From NCBI GenBank assembly GCA_036898135.1, contig CM072516.1, positions 17,834,376 through 17,898,375 on the forward strand: 64,000 nt of DNA, written 5' to 3'. A model generated the notes under the pieces. That model saw only the letters and a program-made list of their open reading frames with translations, was not told the origin of the DNA and made no database searches. Made by a program: the position numbers and the translations under genes. This DNA comes from Oncomelania hupensis. Its lineage: Eukaryota; Mollusca; Gastropoda; Littorinimorpha; Pomatiopsidae. Below are positions 22,990 to 35,079 of the stretch, one piece after another (position 1 is the first letter of the stretch; every line of letters begins with the position of its first letter).

Positions 22990-24350
22990 AAAATAAAATA
23001 TATAAACTATAACTAAATTATATCAACAAGAAATAAATAATATCGGCTATTATATGTTTTAAATCACAAGTAGAACCAGGTTAGGCACGCTGGTGTACGA
23101 TGCCACTGATACAGTTGCATGCGCCAGTGCTCTGAAATAAAAGTAGAAAAACTAATTTATGTTTAAATTCAAAACCAAACAAACACCACGCTTGTTAGCA
23201 CTTATTGTTCTTGGTGAAGACGTGCGCACCAGGCTAGCAAGTTGGCGCCTTATGTAGATCGAGATAGATCTTGTTTTGGGCCATCGCCATAAGCAGGATA
23301 TATGTGTTGCAGCATGAGAAAACCAGGCTAAAGTGTCAAAATATGAAAAATTACTTATTTATTTATTAACAAAGTACTAAAAATAATCTTCAAAATGCAA
23401 AAAACAGAATTGTTTTATCTTTATTGGTTGATGTTTTATGATTTTTTTAAATATTTTATTTTCTCGGGGGCTAATTTCCAGAAATTGCCTTCAAAGTTTT
23501 GAATTGTAAAATGATCATTACTTCACAACCAGAATTTTCCCATGCATGTATTTGGTATCAAAACAATCAGGAAGATGGCAGCAATATGGCAGTGAGTTGA
23601 GATAAGATGAGAAAATTCACATTATACACCATTCACACAATACTGAACATAAACAAATTAAAACAGTACGCACAATTTTATTCTGTACCCATCCATAATG
23701 CATAGTGTTTTTAAACATATTAGAAATAAAACAAGTGTTTAGCAAGTCTATAATAACTCAAACACATAATAATATATCAATAATCAAGAACATGGCCTGA
23801 ATCAATCATTTTTCTAAAATAAACCCTATCATAATGCCCCCTTCCTCCCCCCCCCCCTCTTAAATCCCTCGTCCGTCAAGTAATCTTTTGTTTAATTGCA
23901 AGCAGCTACATCAGCTCAGTTCAAATAGTCAAACAAAGATTACAAACCTAAAACAAAAGTTTCATTAGGTAGTTTTCAGTCCTAATAATCAAGCTTTAAT
24001 AATTCCCCGATTCTCCACTCCCTTCCGCACGTCGAATAAATCTGTCGCGTCACAGGTGTAAATCAAAATAACATGTCATTTTGCTCTATAAAGTTTAAAT
24101 AAACACAAATATCAAAGCAAATACTAATTACTAGTAATTTGGTAAATAGTCCTCATGTTCATTTCCTAAAACAGACAAACCAACAAATAAATACTGAGAA
24201 CATAGTCAACTTGTCATGCTAGTAATATTGAATGCAGGCCAGACTACTTACCTTTTCAACCACCCCACCCCACCTCCACCCAACAAAATATACTACTGAA
24301 ATATTTTCCACACTCCTACTGTAATTCTTTCACTGATATTGCCTTTTCAA
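22990..24350. other. A/T-rich sequence, no gene recognised
   Basis: Low G+C with a C-run at about 23848. I see no reading frame of interest and no repeat relation within the window. Confidence 0.4.
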
Positions 24351-24353
24351 CCT

Positions 24354-24632
24354 TTACCTAAATCTATGCAAGTAGAATGACGGATTATTAGACACGCCAA
24401 TAGCGAAGAGGCCTACGAAACATGAATCATTGAATGAAAACAAACAGTATCGTTTAATAACGGGATCAAGCTTCTGCTCGTCATAATCATAATCCTCATC
24501 ACAGTTCCCACTGGCACCATCATAAAAATAGTCTGAAAGCAGGTCTTGGAGCTCTTCAGAAGCAAAACCGGGTCGATTCAAGGCCCTAGCTACTCTAGCA
24601 GACGACACATCTACTGACGCTGGAGACGAAGC
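24354..24632 (-). CDS. Possible first coding exon, unknown protein
   Basis: The minus-strand ATG lies directly after CCGGAAGTG, a typical ETS-factor site at animal promoters. The frame reads MASSPASVDVSSARVARALN, then RPGFASEELQDLLSDYFYDG and an acidic stretch (NCDEDYDYDE). The beginning has biased, protein-like composition, while the last 40 residues look like read-through, so a splice donor probably lies before 24480; I see no strong GT there. I do not recognise the protein. A transposase N-terminus is an alternative, because acidic N-terminal regions are common there. Confidence 0.3.
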   Translation of the reverse strand, partial: ASSPASVDVSSARVARALNRPGFASEELQDLLSDYFYDGASGNCDEDYDYDEQKLDPVIKRYCLFSFNDSCFVGLFAIGVSNNPSFYLHRFR

Positions 24633-24699
24633 CATCACTTCCGGTTTCCAAAAAGAATCGGTCACTTACTTTGACAAATTGTTTCTAACAAATGCAACA

Positions 24700-25760
24700 T
24701 AAATATTGCAAGAAAACACTTGAAATAGATGTATGATGAGTTTATCTACATTAAAAAATTCACTTTGAACTAAAAATCGTCGAAGATCTATAGGAAACAC
24801 TTCAGTTTTTCACGATCCGGTTAGAGACACATTCGAACACAACTTGTGTCACAAGCAAGCTTCGGAACAAGGAATTTCATGAAAAATTCATACGCCACAC
24901 ACTTTTATGTACCAAAACGTAGTACCAATAGGGACTTTTCACTCTCCAAACGTTATATATCAATCCACATTGGGGATTTCCCTTCATAGTCGGACAAGAA
25001 AAGTTGGGGTATCGGAGGTCAATTAGTGCCATTGTTTTAGCAAGGTGTGATCAACACCCTTATCAAAATCAACAAAATAAACAATGTTCTAGTAAGTTTT
25101 GAACAAAATCCGTTTGGGATATTAAAGAAAAGTCTTAAATAAAGACAAAGAGGCAACAATCTTAAAATTGATGGGGTAGCCTATTTTTAGTGTTTTATGG
25201 CTGTAGCAGCGAATCAATCCTGGCGTCTTTAGCCGGGTTTTGTCATGCGGCAAAACATATATATTAGTTGCTGTAAAGAGCTACAAAAGAACAATTTATA
25301 ATGAAGACTCAGCAAGGACAACTAATTTTGCCTCTTTCGTGACGTATAGTATGAAGGGATTGAATGGTGATGTAGGTTTGGAGGGGGGAGAGGAGTGGTA
25401 GGGGGGTGGGAAGGTTGTGTGTTATGTGAGTGTAAAAGTTACAACACGCGTCTAGCAAGGACTTCAAACAAAAAGAACCGCTAAATCTTCCTCAACAATG
25501 ACGCAACATCAATAGGTGGTAATAGTTTTACGTATCGTACGCACCCTGCTGCCCTGTGAAGATCATTAATCATTCAGCTAAATAGCACCCCTGAATCGCC
25601 GGCCGGAGTCGTGATCTCTCTCACTGCGAGGCTGTGACAATGTCATGAACGTCTAGGAAACAATGTCAACAGACCCTTACCGCAATGTCAATGGTATGCT
25701 TCAGACTGACAAGAATTGAATTTATGGGAACATCAACGCTGACATGGTTCTGTCGACTCG
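24700..25760. other. No gene recognised
   Basis: A G-rich tract lies near 25380-25420 (GGAGGGGGGAGAGGAGTGG). No coding or repeat signal I can support. Confidence 0.35.
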
Positions 25761-25764
25761 ACTA

Positions 25765-26498
25765 CAGTACTCCTCTTTTAACGTCACTACCGTTTAAGGT
25801 CACAACGCGGATAAGATCAATCAGGTTGTTTGTCCCGGCCAAACACCTTCTTTGTACCATTTAGAATTCCTCGCTTAGCGTCACCTCGCATAAGGGAAAA
25901 CCTCGGATAACGTCAACCCCTTTTTGGTTCCCAAATGGAGGAGACTACTGCTTAAGAGAAATTGATGTCACAGATGACGTCATCTATGAGGTCACTTCCT
26001 AATTTGAGATGATGTCATATATTCCTTATGATGTCTTTTCCTGTTCACATAGCTGGGACGCTGTGCAAAGTGAACAATTCGTTAAACTTGTGTAAGGTTT
26101 TCTGCAAACACACGCAGTAACTGTCTTGGTGCATACTTTTTATTTTTTCATTCTCATTTGCGTGTGTGCACGTCAATGTGTTTGTGTGTGTGTGAGTGTG
26201 TATGTGTATGCATGCTTGCATCCGTTCGTTTGAGTGTTTGAGTGTGTGCTTATGCATCATACACACGCACAAAAAATACATATACAGTAATGCATACATG
26301 CATACGCGCGCACCAACGTGCACACATGTACACACACACACACACACACTGTCACACGACACAAAAATTTAGCACCTCGTATAAGATCAAGTTTTTGACT
26401 GGTAGTTGATCTTATCAGAGGACTGTTTAGGGTGCCCCTCGGATAAGATCAAACAAAAATTTGGTCCCGTGGGGGGTCACCTTAAGAGAGGAGTACTG
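25765..26498. mobile_element. pogo/Tigger-like MITE
   Basis: The 734-bp unit opens with CAGTACTCCTCTTTTAACGT and closes with the inverted near match (CAGTACTCCTCTCTTAAGGT on the other strand). Both ends are flanked by TA (25763-25764 and 26499-26500). Subterminal words such as CCTCGGATAACGTCAA, CGGATAAGATCAA and CCTCGCTTAGCGTCA are repeated near both ends, a style typical of pogo/Tigger elements. There is no transposase frame. The middle holds a GT/CA-rich microsatellite (about 26160-26350). Confidence 0.75.
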
Positions 26499-26969
26499 TA
26501 GACAGTAGAAACAATTACGGTTATGAAAGTCGTAAAGTTCTTGTGAGTCTACTCATGATTGCATGGGCTCATACTTTTTTTATCACATGATTTTAGATCC
26601 TTAACTGAGACAGGTTAGTTGGATTGGACTGTCAACTTAGCAGAAAACGAAAAATTGCACAATAATCCGAGTTGTGAATGGGTACCGGAACTTTTGAGGA
26701 CTGGCGAACGTAAAGCAACAAAGCAAAAGGCTTGTGGAAAAACGTATTTCTTCTTCGAGGGTTTACATTTCATTAATGCGTTCAATTATTGATACTGTGC
26801 ACAGACTTTGATTCTGCTATCTCAAAATTAGATGTAGTTATTAATGGCACATACCACGCAAAAATTAAAGAACTTCAAACGTTTGGTTTTTTTTCCCATA
26901 AATATTTGGAACGATCTATAGGTCTCAGATGCTTACACAGAGGTAGTGAACGAACGTCGAACCCATAGC

Positions 26970-27058
26970 ATAGAGGAGGAAGAGGAAGAAAAAGAAGAGG
27001 AGGAGGAGGAGGAGGAGGAGGAGGAGGAGGAGAAGAAGAAGAAGAAGAAGAAGAAGCA
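26970..27058. repeat. (GAG)n(GAA)n compound microsatellite
   Basis: GAG and GAA triplets. ORFs over it on both strands are artefacts. Confidence 0.95.
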
Positions 27059-27436
27059 AATGAGAAGGCCTGGGGTACACAAATCTTTAAGAACGACACT
27101 GCGCATACAAACCAACACTTCGCTCAATCCCATGGTCACTTTACTTTAGAGTTAGAACAGTAAAGAATACCTGCGTTATTCCGACGCCCATGTTGACACA
27201 GACCTCTCAGTTAAATAAACTGCAGCCTCAATCTCGCCTCATTTTACAAAGCTATGAAAAGAAAACTTCAGACAATGCAATACTCCAACGACAGAAGAGC
27301 ATGCAAAAAGTACCAAGAATTCCGCCGTAACGCAGGCTTTATACTGAATGCCCTCGGCCATAATAAAACAGCAAATAAATGAAAGAAGCGCAAGCTTGAA
27401 CTGTGATAATCCTACCATCCTGATGCAAAGTTTGCT

Positions 27437-28056
27437 ATGGCAGCATTTTTTCAAAAAAGTCGCCAAGGACATCGATCCAGTAAACGCCAACACGTATTCC
27501 TACCCGTGGCATAAACGCAACAAGCAAAGGGTGTTTTTATGAAATATTTTCTAACAACAAACAAATAGCCACGCTATATTTTTTTATGACTTTTTTTTTT
27601 TTTTTTCGCAATGGTGATCCGAGTGAATGTCAAATCTGATTTATGAACTGCAAATAGTGAAGACTCAAGTCGTGAAAAAGTTAAGTAACAATGTGTGAAA
27701 AAGCTAATAACGTAGTCGTAACTCATCAATGTCCACGCACCACTACCAAACTTAAAATACAAGCGTATGCTATTTAACTGAAAGATCGATTAAAATGGGT
27801 ACTACCTTAAATTATGAATTGGAATTTATTAAACTTCAATGCTACCCGACTTGTTTATTTCCTGGGTGGCGTTGCCGCGGCAGCCGCGCTTTCGCCGAGA
27901 AAGCCAAACAAATTTCGCACCCATTATTTGAAAATATAACCCCAAATCCAAATATTCAAAACTTTCAGCATCAAATAATTTCCCCGTCTTTTCCTTCCCG
28001 TCTCTTTAATGATGCATTTAACTTCCAAGGAATACTTCCCTCCAAATTCATAAAAA

Positions 28057-28060
<4 letters not shown>
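27437..28060. repeat. Direct duplication, first copy
   Basis: Starting at GGCAGCATTTTTTCAAAAAA and running to TCCAAATTCATAAAA, this is nearly the same sequence as 28357-28977, about 920 bases away. Differences are mostly single-base insertions and deletions, many in homopolymers. A 38-base A run follows at 28060-28098. Confidence 0.85.
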
Positions 28061-28103
<43 letters not shown>

Positions 28104-28356
28104 ATGCAGATGAAATGTGAATTATGAAGTATTCCTAACAAAGAGACACCAACTGAAGCTACGTTATCGGAGGGCATTCGTCCGCATGCTTGATCGCTTT
28201 TTCAAACTCGGAATGATTTGCGTGAAAGGAAAAAGACTAAACCACCATGTGTTAAAGCCCAAGAGGCAGAAATGACGTGATTTATAAAATATTTAATGAC
28301 ACAGACACAAGCTGAACAACACCAGATCATATGATTGGTATCACATCTGTTTGCTT

Positions 28357-28977
28357 GGCTGCATTTTCAAAGTTAAGTCGCTAGGACTCGATCCAGTAAA
28401 CGCCAATGTCACGTATTCCTACCGTGGCATAAACGCAACAAGCAAATGTGTTTTATGAAATATTTTCTAACACAAACAAATAGCCACTGCTATATTTTTT
28501 TTTAATGACTTTTTTTTTTTGCAATGGTGATCCGAGTGAATGTCAAATCTGATTTATGAACTGCATATAGTGACGACTTCAAGTCGTGGAAAAAGTTAAG
28601 TATCAATGTGTGAAAGCTAATAACGTAGTCGTAACTCATCAACTGTCACGCACAACTACACTTTAAATACAAGCGTATGCGATTTAGCTGAAAGATCGTT
28701 ATATGGGTACTTCCTTAAATTATGAATCGTGAATTATTAACTTCAATGCTACCGACTTGTTTATTTCCTGGGTGGCGCTGCCTGCGGCTGCCGCGCTTTC
28801 GCCGAGAAAGCAACCCAAGTTTCGCACCCATAGGTGACAAATATAACCCCAAATCCAAAATAGTCAAAACTTTCAGCATCAATTAATTTCCCGCTTTCCC
28901 GTCTCTTTAATGATGCATTTAACTTCCAAGGAATATAATTATTTCCCTCCAAATTCTTTAAAATTAAAAAAAAAATT
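28357..28977. repeat. Direct duplication, second copy
   Basis: Second copy of 27437-28060. The indel-dominated differences look like long-read sequencing error, so the duplication may be an assembly artefact rather than biology. Confidence 0.85.
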
Positions 28978-29047
28978 TTTTTTATAAGAAAAGACAAAAA
29001 AGATTTGGTCCTTAGTTTTACTTTATTGCAACAACGAACATCACAAC

Positions 29048-29049
<2 letters not shown>

Positions 29050-29104
<55 letters not shown>
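29050..29104. repeat. (CT)n microsatellite
   Basis: Pure CT run. Confidence 0.95.
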
Positions 29105-29106
<2 letters not shown>

Positions 29107-29220
29107 AAGTTCTTTCTCTAAATGCAACCATCCCACCGCTTCCATCTTTGACATCAATCCAGAAAAGAGGATTATCAGATCGATCCTGAAAAAAGAACTG
29201 ACGGCGCTGAGTGGATCAAC

Positions 29221-29224
29221 AGCG

Positions 29225-29255
<31 letters not shown>
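29221..29255. repeat. (CAA)n microsatellite
   Basis: ACAACA units; a (TTTA)n run follows at about 29356-29380. Confidence 0.9.
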
Positions 29256-29393
29256 AAGCATTAGTAAACCTCACCTCCCAAATGTTATTGTCGATCCGAG
29301 AAGGAGTTGTGTGGGTTGGGTCTGAGTGAGGAAGGATGGTGACGGATGGTGGTGAGTTTATTTATTTATTTATTTATTTTTAAACACAAATGA

Positions 29394-30146
29394 CATAGGC
29401 TTGACATCACCTCCATAGCCTATGGAATGGGAATAAGTGCAGAGAAGACCAAAATGATGACCAACAACACCAAAAGCATTAACATGGACATCATCAAAGT
29501 CCAAGGCCACGCCCTCAACACAGTGCATAGCTTCAAATATTTAGGAGCCATATTGTATCAGACAATGGGTCCCGACAGGAAGTCCTCTCCAGGATCGCAC
29601 AAACAACTGCTGCCCTAACAAGGTTGAAGCCCATTTGGAAAGAAATGACCATCAGTCCACATTTCAAGGTAAGTCTGCTTCGCTCCCTTGTCATCTCCAT
29701 CTTCCTAAGCGCTTACGAAACATGGACCATCACCGCAGATCTACAACGAAGAATACAAAGCATGGAGATGAGGTGCTACAGAATATTTCTGGACATTTCC
29801 TATACTCAGCACATCACCAACAACGAAGTCCGACATATCATCACACAAGCCATTGGACAACACGATGACATGCTCACAGTGGTGAAGAAACAAAGTCCGA
29901 TGGTATGGACACGTCATCAGAGCATCAGGCCTTTCAAAACCCATCCTGCAAGTCACGGTGCAAGGAAGCAGAGGAAGAGTGAGACAGCAAAAGAGGTGGG
30001 AGGACAACATTCGAGAATGTGCTGGTTTGACACTGAACGAAGCCATGAGGATTGCCGAGAACAGAGAAAGATGGAGTACGCTGGTTAAACGATCATCTAT
30101 GGTACCCAACGACCTTCGAGTTACGGGATAGGATAGGATAGGATAG
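29394..30146 (+). pseudogene. 5'-truncated RTE-like LINE copy
   Basis: It begins in the RT just after the FADD block (YGMGISAEKTKMMTNNT) and runs to the (GGATA)n tail. Frameshifts lie near 29552 and near 29885, and there are many substitutions relative to the intact copy. ACACAAATGA flanks both ends (29384-29393 and 30147-30156). Confidence 0.9.
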
Positions 30147-30156
30147 ACACAAATGA

Positions 30157-31200
30157 TGCATTAAATGCAAAAGACATGATGCATTACATGCAAAAGACAA
30201 ATGCATTATCTGAAATAGGCAACTCAAGTACTGATCCCAGGGAAGAAAGTAGAGGAAGGGGAAAGGCAAGTGTAGCAAGTGTGATGGAAAGGATAGACAT
30301 CATAGCACAGAAGGGTCCGAAGAATACGCAAAACACTAAGTAGGGATAGGAACACCACCACCACCGACAACAACAACAAAAAGGCTCAGTAAGCCAAGTC
30401 GTAAAGCAGGCTTGGCGACCGCTTCACCTGTAAGACTGGTTTGTACAATTCAAGCGTACATGAATGTACATGTCGCTATCATGTCCGTCAGCAACGTTCA
30501 ACCACCATCGAATCCATCAACACCCTCCCTCCCTCTCGTCTTCTAGACAAGGAACAAAACGTTTATTGTAATACTAAAATATAATTTATCCACGTTCTGT
30601 TCGTGGGCGAAATAAAAAGACATCACTCTTAAACATCAAGTTTTACTGGAGAACTGCATTTCACGCAAACAACAGAAATATTATACCTCGGAGCTGAACT
30701 AGTTGAAAGATACAGTTGCATGTACGTTGTTTGTATAGTAATTGCAGTAGATAACGCTACCATGGCGTGACATAATAGAAAATTCACTGAATATTTGGAG
30801 ACATATTATTGTCGCTATCGTGTGAGCGTATCAAAAGCACTCAACCATAAAAATACGCGTGCACCAAAACGTTACTCCTTCAGTGAATATAAAACATGAT
30901 GTACGACACGAATTAAAATACTAAATTATTTTCTAGCTTAAAATTATGTTCACTAGAATACTTAAAATTCCGATCGTAATACTAAAAGACAAAAGAAAGA
31001 GGAGTGGGGGGTGTTAATAACTAAAATATATTCGGTAGAGAGGACAGAAAGTCGTACAAAGTTTACCTAGGTAAGATCAAGGAACTGTTCAGCTCTAGTA
31101 ACAAACCTTACTACTTCAGAACTGCAAAACTATAGATACGAAGAAGGAGTTATTTTAAAAAAAAAAGAAAAAGAAAAAAGGGCAATATGTGCACAATTGT
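30157..31200. other. No gene recognised
   Basis: A/T-rich. Right after the LINE tail is a short duplication ACAAATGATGCATTAAATGC / ATGATGCATTACATGC. Nothing else named. Confidence 0.4.
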
Positions 31201-31204
31201 GTTA

Positions 31205-31545
31205 ACTACTGACTGACCAAAGAGGACCTCTGTGGCGGCTAGGGCTATGGAAGCATCGTTGATCACAATAGTTTGTTTTGTTTCTTTCAGTCATTTGTAA
31301 TTAATTGTAACCTGTTATTCCGCCTATTCCATTTAATTATTCACTAAACTAAAACAAAAAAACTAAATTTTTTACATTCTTCTTCATTTACATGTAATTA
31401 TTAGTTGCCTGTCCCTTAATTATTATGCAGAATTTTATTTATACTGGGTGGGCTTATATAAGCTCGTTTTTTTTCTTATCTTGTAAATAATTGTTAGTAA
31501 TTATGTGTTTTCTTTGAATAAAACATTTGTTTAAACCAATAGTAT
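31205..31545 (+). mobile_element. Probable LINE 3' end
   Basis: Ends GAATAAAACATTTGTTTAAACC, matching the terminus at about 19322 downstream of the CR1/jockey-like RT. Upstream is GGGTGGGCTTATATAAGCTCG. No coding part is left. Based on a short shared terminus only. Confidence 0.4.
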
Positions 31546-31936
31546 GAAGATGAAGATGAGGGCATCCAAGATCAGCTTTATCGTAGAATGACCGTCCCAT
31601 GACCACTTCAAAGAAGAGCTGGTCCAAAATAACTTAAAAACTGTAAGGGAGACATTAACAATAGCGCTAGATTAAGAATCTGATATTTAAGATCCGCTAC
31701 GTTCTCCTACAATCAAATCTGCATTACATATCGAGTATTAAAGATCTATCTACCAAATCTAAACTTGAAGCTGTTTCAGGCGCTGACTTCAATAACTCTT
31801 GAAGCCCATTGCAATATGTTTCATAGCAAACGAACAAGGAACTATGACGAAGAGAAAAAGACAAGTGTAAGTATTGGCACAAGAGTAAACGCACTCCTGT
31901 TGTCAAGAAACGGTAGTAGTTCTATCGTCTTAATCT

Positions 31937-32338
31937 ATCCTATCCTATCCCAGTCCGTAACTCGGAGGTCGTAGGGGCACCACAGATGATCGTTTAACCA
32001 ACGTACTCCATCTTTCTCTGTCCTCAGCAACCCTGATGGTTTCGCACAGTGTCAAACCAGTCCATTCTCGAATGTTGTCCTCCCACCTCTTTTTCGGTCT
32101 CCGACTTCTTCTACCTCATTGCACTGTGCCTTGCAAGATGGTCTTTGCAAGACCTGATGATCTGGTGACGTGGCCATACCATCGGAGTTTCCATTTTTTC
32201 ACTACTGCGAGCAGGTCATCGTGTTGTCCAATAGCTTGTGTGATGGTCTGTCGGACCTCGTCGTTGCTGATGTGCTGGGCATAGGAAATGCCCACCTCAT
32301 CTCCATGCTTTGTATTCTTCGTTGTAGATCTGCTGTTG
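31937..32338 (-). pseudogene. 5'-truncated RTE-like LINE copy
   Basis: This minus-strand copy covers about the last 400 bases of the LINE, from CAGATCTACAACGAAGAATA to the GGATA tail. A deletion of about 16 bases removes codons before GISYAQHIS relative to the intact copy. CTTAATCT flanks both ends (31929-31936 and 32339-32346). Confidence 0.9.
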
Positions 32339-32346
32339 CTTAATCT

Positions 32347-33150
32347 GCCAAACCGAAATAGCAATGATATACACCGAATATCAAATAATAAAAATGATAC
32401 TCTTAAACCTTTGCTTGTCCTTCACTGAATAACAAAATGATGACATTTCGCTCCTCAGTCTTGATCTGCCTATGGAGTATAGACTGTGAGAGTAAACATG
32501 AACCTCTTGATTCAACATCATTCAGAGTATAATGGACATGTACAGTAAGATTCCATCAAATACAATCGTCACAGTCCCTTTCGCAAAAAGTGCACTGTTT
32601 CTAGATTTGAACAGAGGATGGTGGGTGAAACAAGGAGCCAAACTCTTATTTAAATAAGATCTACGCAGAACTCCCAACTAAACACAATTTACTGAGAAAA
32701 GGTCACATTGCCACAAACCAGTCCCTGTTAAAACAAATATTCAATCGTCTACTTCTGGTTGATAAATACACATTTTAATTTTTGCTCACGCGTATTTGCC
32801 TAGTTTTGCTGCGAATATCCATACTCTTATTGTACTCACACAAACTTGTATACAAATCAGATTAAACAATAACAAGTTGCACAAAGCAGCTGTACGGCGA
32901 CGTCCTCATTTACAACCTTTGTTGACTGCAACCCCATTCTCCAAATTAAACTTATATTTTTCTTTCTTCAATAAACGTATTCACCCAACCACCCCTTCAT
33001 CCACCTACCCAGAAACCTCTACTTCAAAATGCGGGTGAACATAACATGAACAACCTGGGAGCTGTAAAAACAATAGTCTGATCAAAAGGTGACATGTGCA
33101 ACAAGATGGACTACCCTAATTTGTGCGCCTGACTTTAGGGCTCAGCTAAT
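32347..33150. other. No gene recognised
   Basis: Non-coding A/T-rich sequence; nothing identified. Confidence 0.4.
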
Positions 33151-33267
33151 CAGCCCCACCGTTAGTTCAGAACAATCCTGTAAGGCCTCTTTGTAAAATC
33201 GCAATGAGGCAGCCCCACCTTTAGTTCGGAACAATCCTGTAACGCCTCTCTGTAAAACCGCAATGAG
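33151..33267. repeat. Two tandem units of about 59 bp
   Basis: CAGCCCCACC.TTAGTTC.GAACAATCCTGTAA begins at 33151 and again at 33210. The two units differ at a few positions. Confidence 0.85.
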
Positions 33268-33384
33268 GAATAAAATAACAATGTACGTTTCGAGCTTTGC
33301 TGCACCCTTTCAGGCAATTTTCGCGCCTTATAATAAATAAACCCTTTTTGCAGCACCTCCCATCCCAAACACTAAGCAAATGTA

Positions 33385-33435
33385 TACAATACAGTACAAC
33401 ACAACAGAATACAATACAATACAATACAATACGAT
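33385..33435. repeat. (ACAAT)n-like pentanucleotide repeat
   Basis: ATACA/ACAAT units over about 50 bases. Confidence 0.8.
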
Positions 33436-33730
33436 GCACTACAACTGTACTGTCTGATTATAACAAAACGAATTTAATTCAGAAAATTAAGAAGTATACG
33501 AACCCTACCACAGCTATTACAATTTACCGGAAAATGCACCCCTTCGACAGATACTGACCCTCCCACACCAACATACATAGAATATAAACATAGTAAAAGC
33601 ATTCTAGACTATCAGATCCCAACGTATTCATGGCGTAGATCCACAGGGTCTCATATTCTGTGGATCGCAGTCGAACAGATGTGATAACGTACTCTTACAG
33701 TGCGTCTTCGATCTTACCAGTTCCATTGGG

Positions 33731-34026
33731 GTGTCGGATAGCGCAGTGGTTGAAGCACTCGCTACTGTGTCGCAAGTTAAGCACCGTCCAGTGCGGTTAG
33801 CACTTGGATGGGTGACCGCAAAACGTGAAGCCACAAATAACAACGCCCCAAGTTGACTCAACTGTGACTGAGTACCTTCTCTCTTAAGGGTGGGGAAGGT
33901 AAAGCAGCGAGGGAGAGAGATGGTCATCACCCTCATTACACTGACCCAAGATAAAGTTGATCTTCAACATCACGCTCCCCTACGGCCACAAAGGCTATGG
34001 GACTACCTTTACCTTTTTTACCTTTA
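33731..34026 (+). mobile_element. 5S-rRNA-like SINE with (TACCTTT) tail
   Basis: 33774-33819 closely resembles the internal promoter region of 5S rRNA: AGTTAAGCACCGTCCAGTGC, then GGTTAGCACTTGGATGGGTGACCGC. Upstream, TAGCGCAGTGGTTGAAGC at 33739-33756 looks like a tRNA A box, so the head may be a tRNA/5S hybrid. A body of about 170 bases follows, including ACGGCCACAAAGGCTATGGG, and the tail is ACCTTT-type repeats. Known 5S-headed SINEs have this plan. It is not a 5S rRNA gene because the sequence outside the promoter block does not match. Confidence 0.7.
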
Positions 34027-34029
34027 TTG

Positions 34030-34960
34030 TACCACATGTAATACAGTACTTACAGAACTGATACTCAGTGATAGCAATGAAAGGTTCCAGACCGAATACA
34101 CGTTGAACTTGAAGGAAGAGCAAACAAAGTGGTGGGGCAGGTCATGTACATAAACTATTATGAACCCATCTATATTAACGTCGACAACGAATGTCACAGC
34201 CTTTAGAGAACTGCACCATGAAACTAGTTCCGCCCGGGTGGATATCTGACACTCAGTATGTCGTCGACGTCGTTATCCTTGCTACAGAAAACGTCAGACT
34301 TCCGGAGCTAGCGCGCGCTGAAGCTGACACACTAAGTAGCTGAGACTCGCCGGGAGAGGCGAAATAAGCTTTGGCTAGTCTCAACTATGATTTTTATACG
34401 CGTGTGTCAAGCTGAGAGTGTGGGGCTGTCCTGCACCAAACGGCGCCACAGACTCTTTGGTTCCATTATTCTATAAAGTGCACGCCCCGGGTTCGCCAAG
34501 TTAGTGGGCAGCGTCCATTCCCTTAAGTACATGCTATCGCTTGGTGAACACATTAATACCTCTAATGAGCTTCCAACTTAACCCTTCCCACACAGATGCT
34601 GGAGAGAGGGGATTGAAAAATGGTGGCATTGCTCTTCAACTATACGGTACAAGTAAAGCGGTGGTTAACCAGGAAGGCCAAGGTGAAACCATTTTGACGT
34701 CAACATTTTCAAAACGATTTGTTCAGCTGCCAAGAGAATAAAAATTGCGAAGCCTTCAGAATTGGAAACATCCTGCCATCTTCCTAGAAACTCTCAGAGG
34801 AGACATAAAATACAAATGCCAGGTTTGTAAAAACATGCTCAGCTACCATTAATGTCACGACCCAGACGACTTTCCCAGTTCCATTTACTGTTGAGAGAGG
34901 TGATGGTAGGATGGGTGGGTGGGACAGAGGGTTAAGTTAATCAAATCACCTAGGTGTCTC
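34030..34960. other. No gene recognised
   Basis: Relatively G+C-rich around 34180-34530 with several CpG-containing words (TCGTCGACGTCG, GCGCGCGC-like), but no frame or promoter I can support. Confidence 0.35.
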
Positions 34961-34966
34961 ACACTT

Positions 34967-34968
<2 letters not shown>

Positions 34969-35045
<77 letters not shown>
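34969..35045. repeat. (CAT)n microsatellite
   Basis: About 25 CAT units. Confidence 0.95.
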
Positions 35046-35079
35046 CAACCACTCATCACGGCTTCCCTTCACAGGCTTC

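Noticed and set aside
27795..28061. 88-codon plus-strand ORF
   Set aside because: It lies in a duplicated segment whose other copy does not keep the frame, and no motif is visible.
33774..33819. 5S rRNA gene
   Set aside because: Only the internal promoter block matches; the rest of 5S is absent and the sequence continues into a SINE body.
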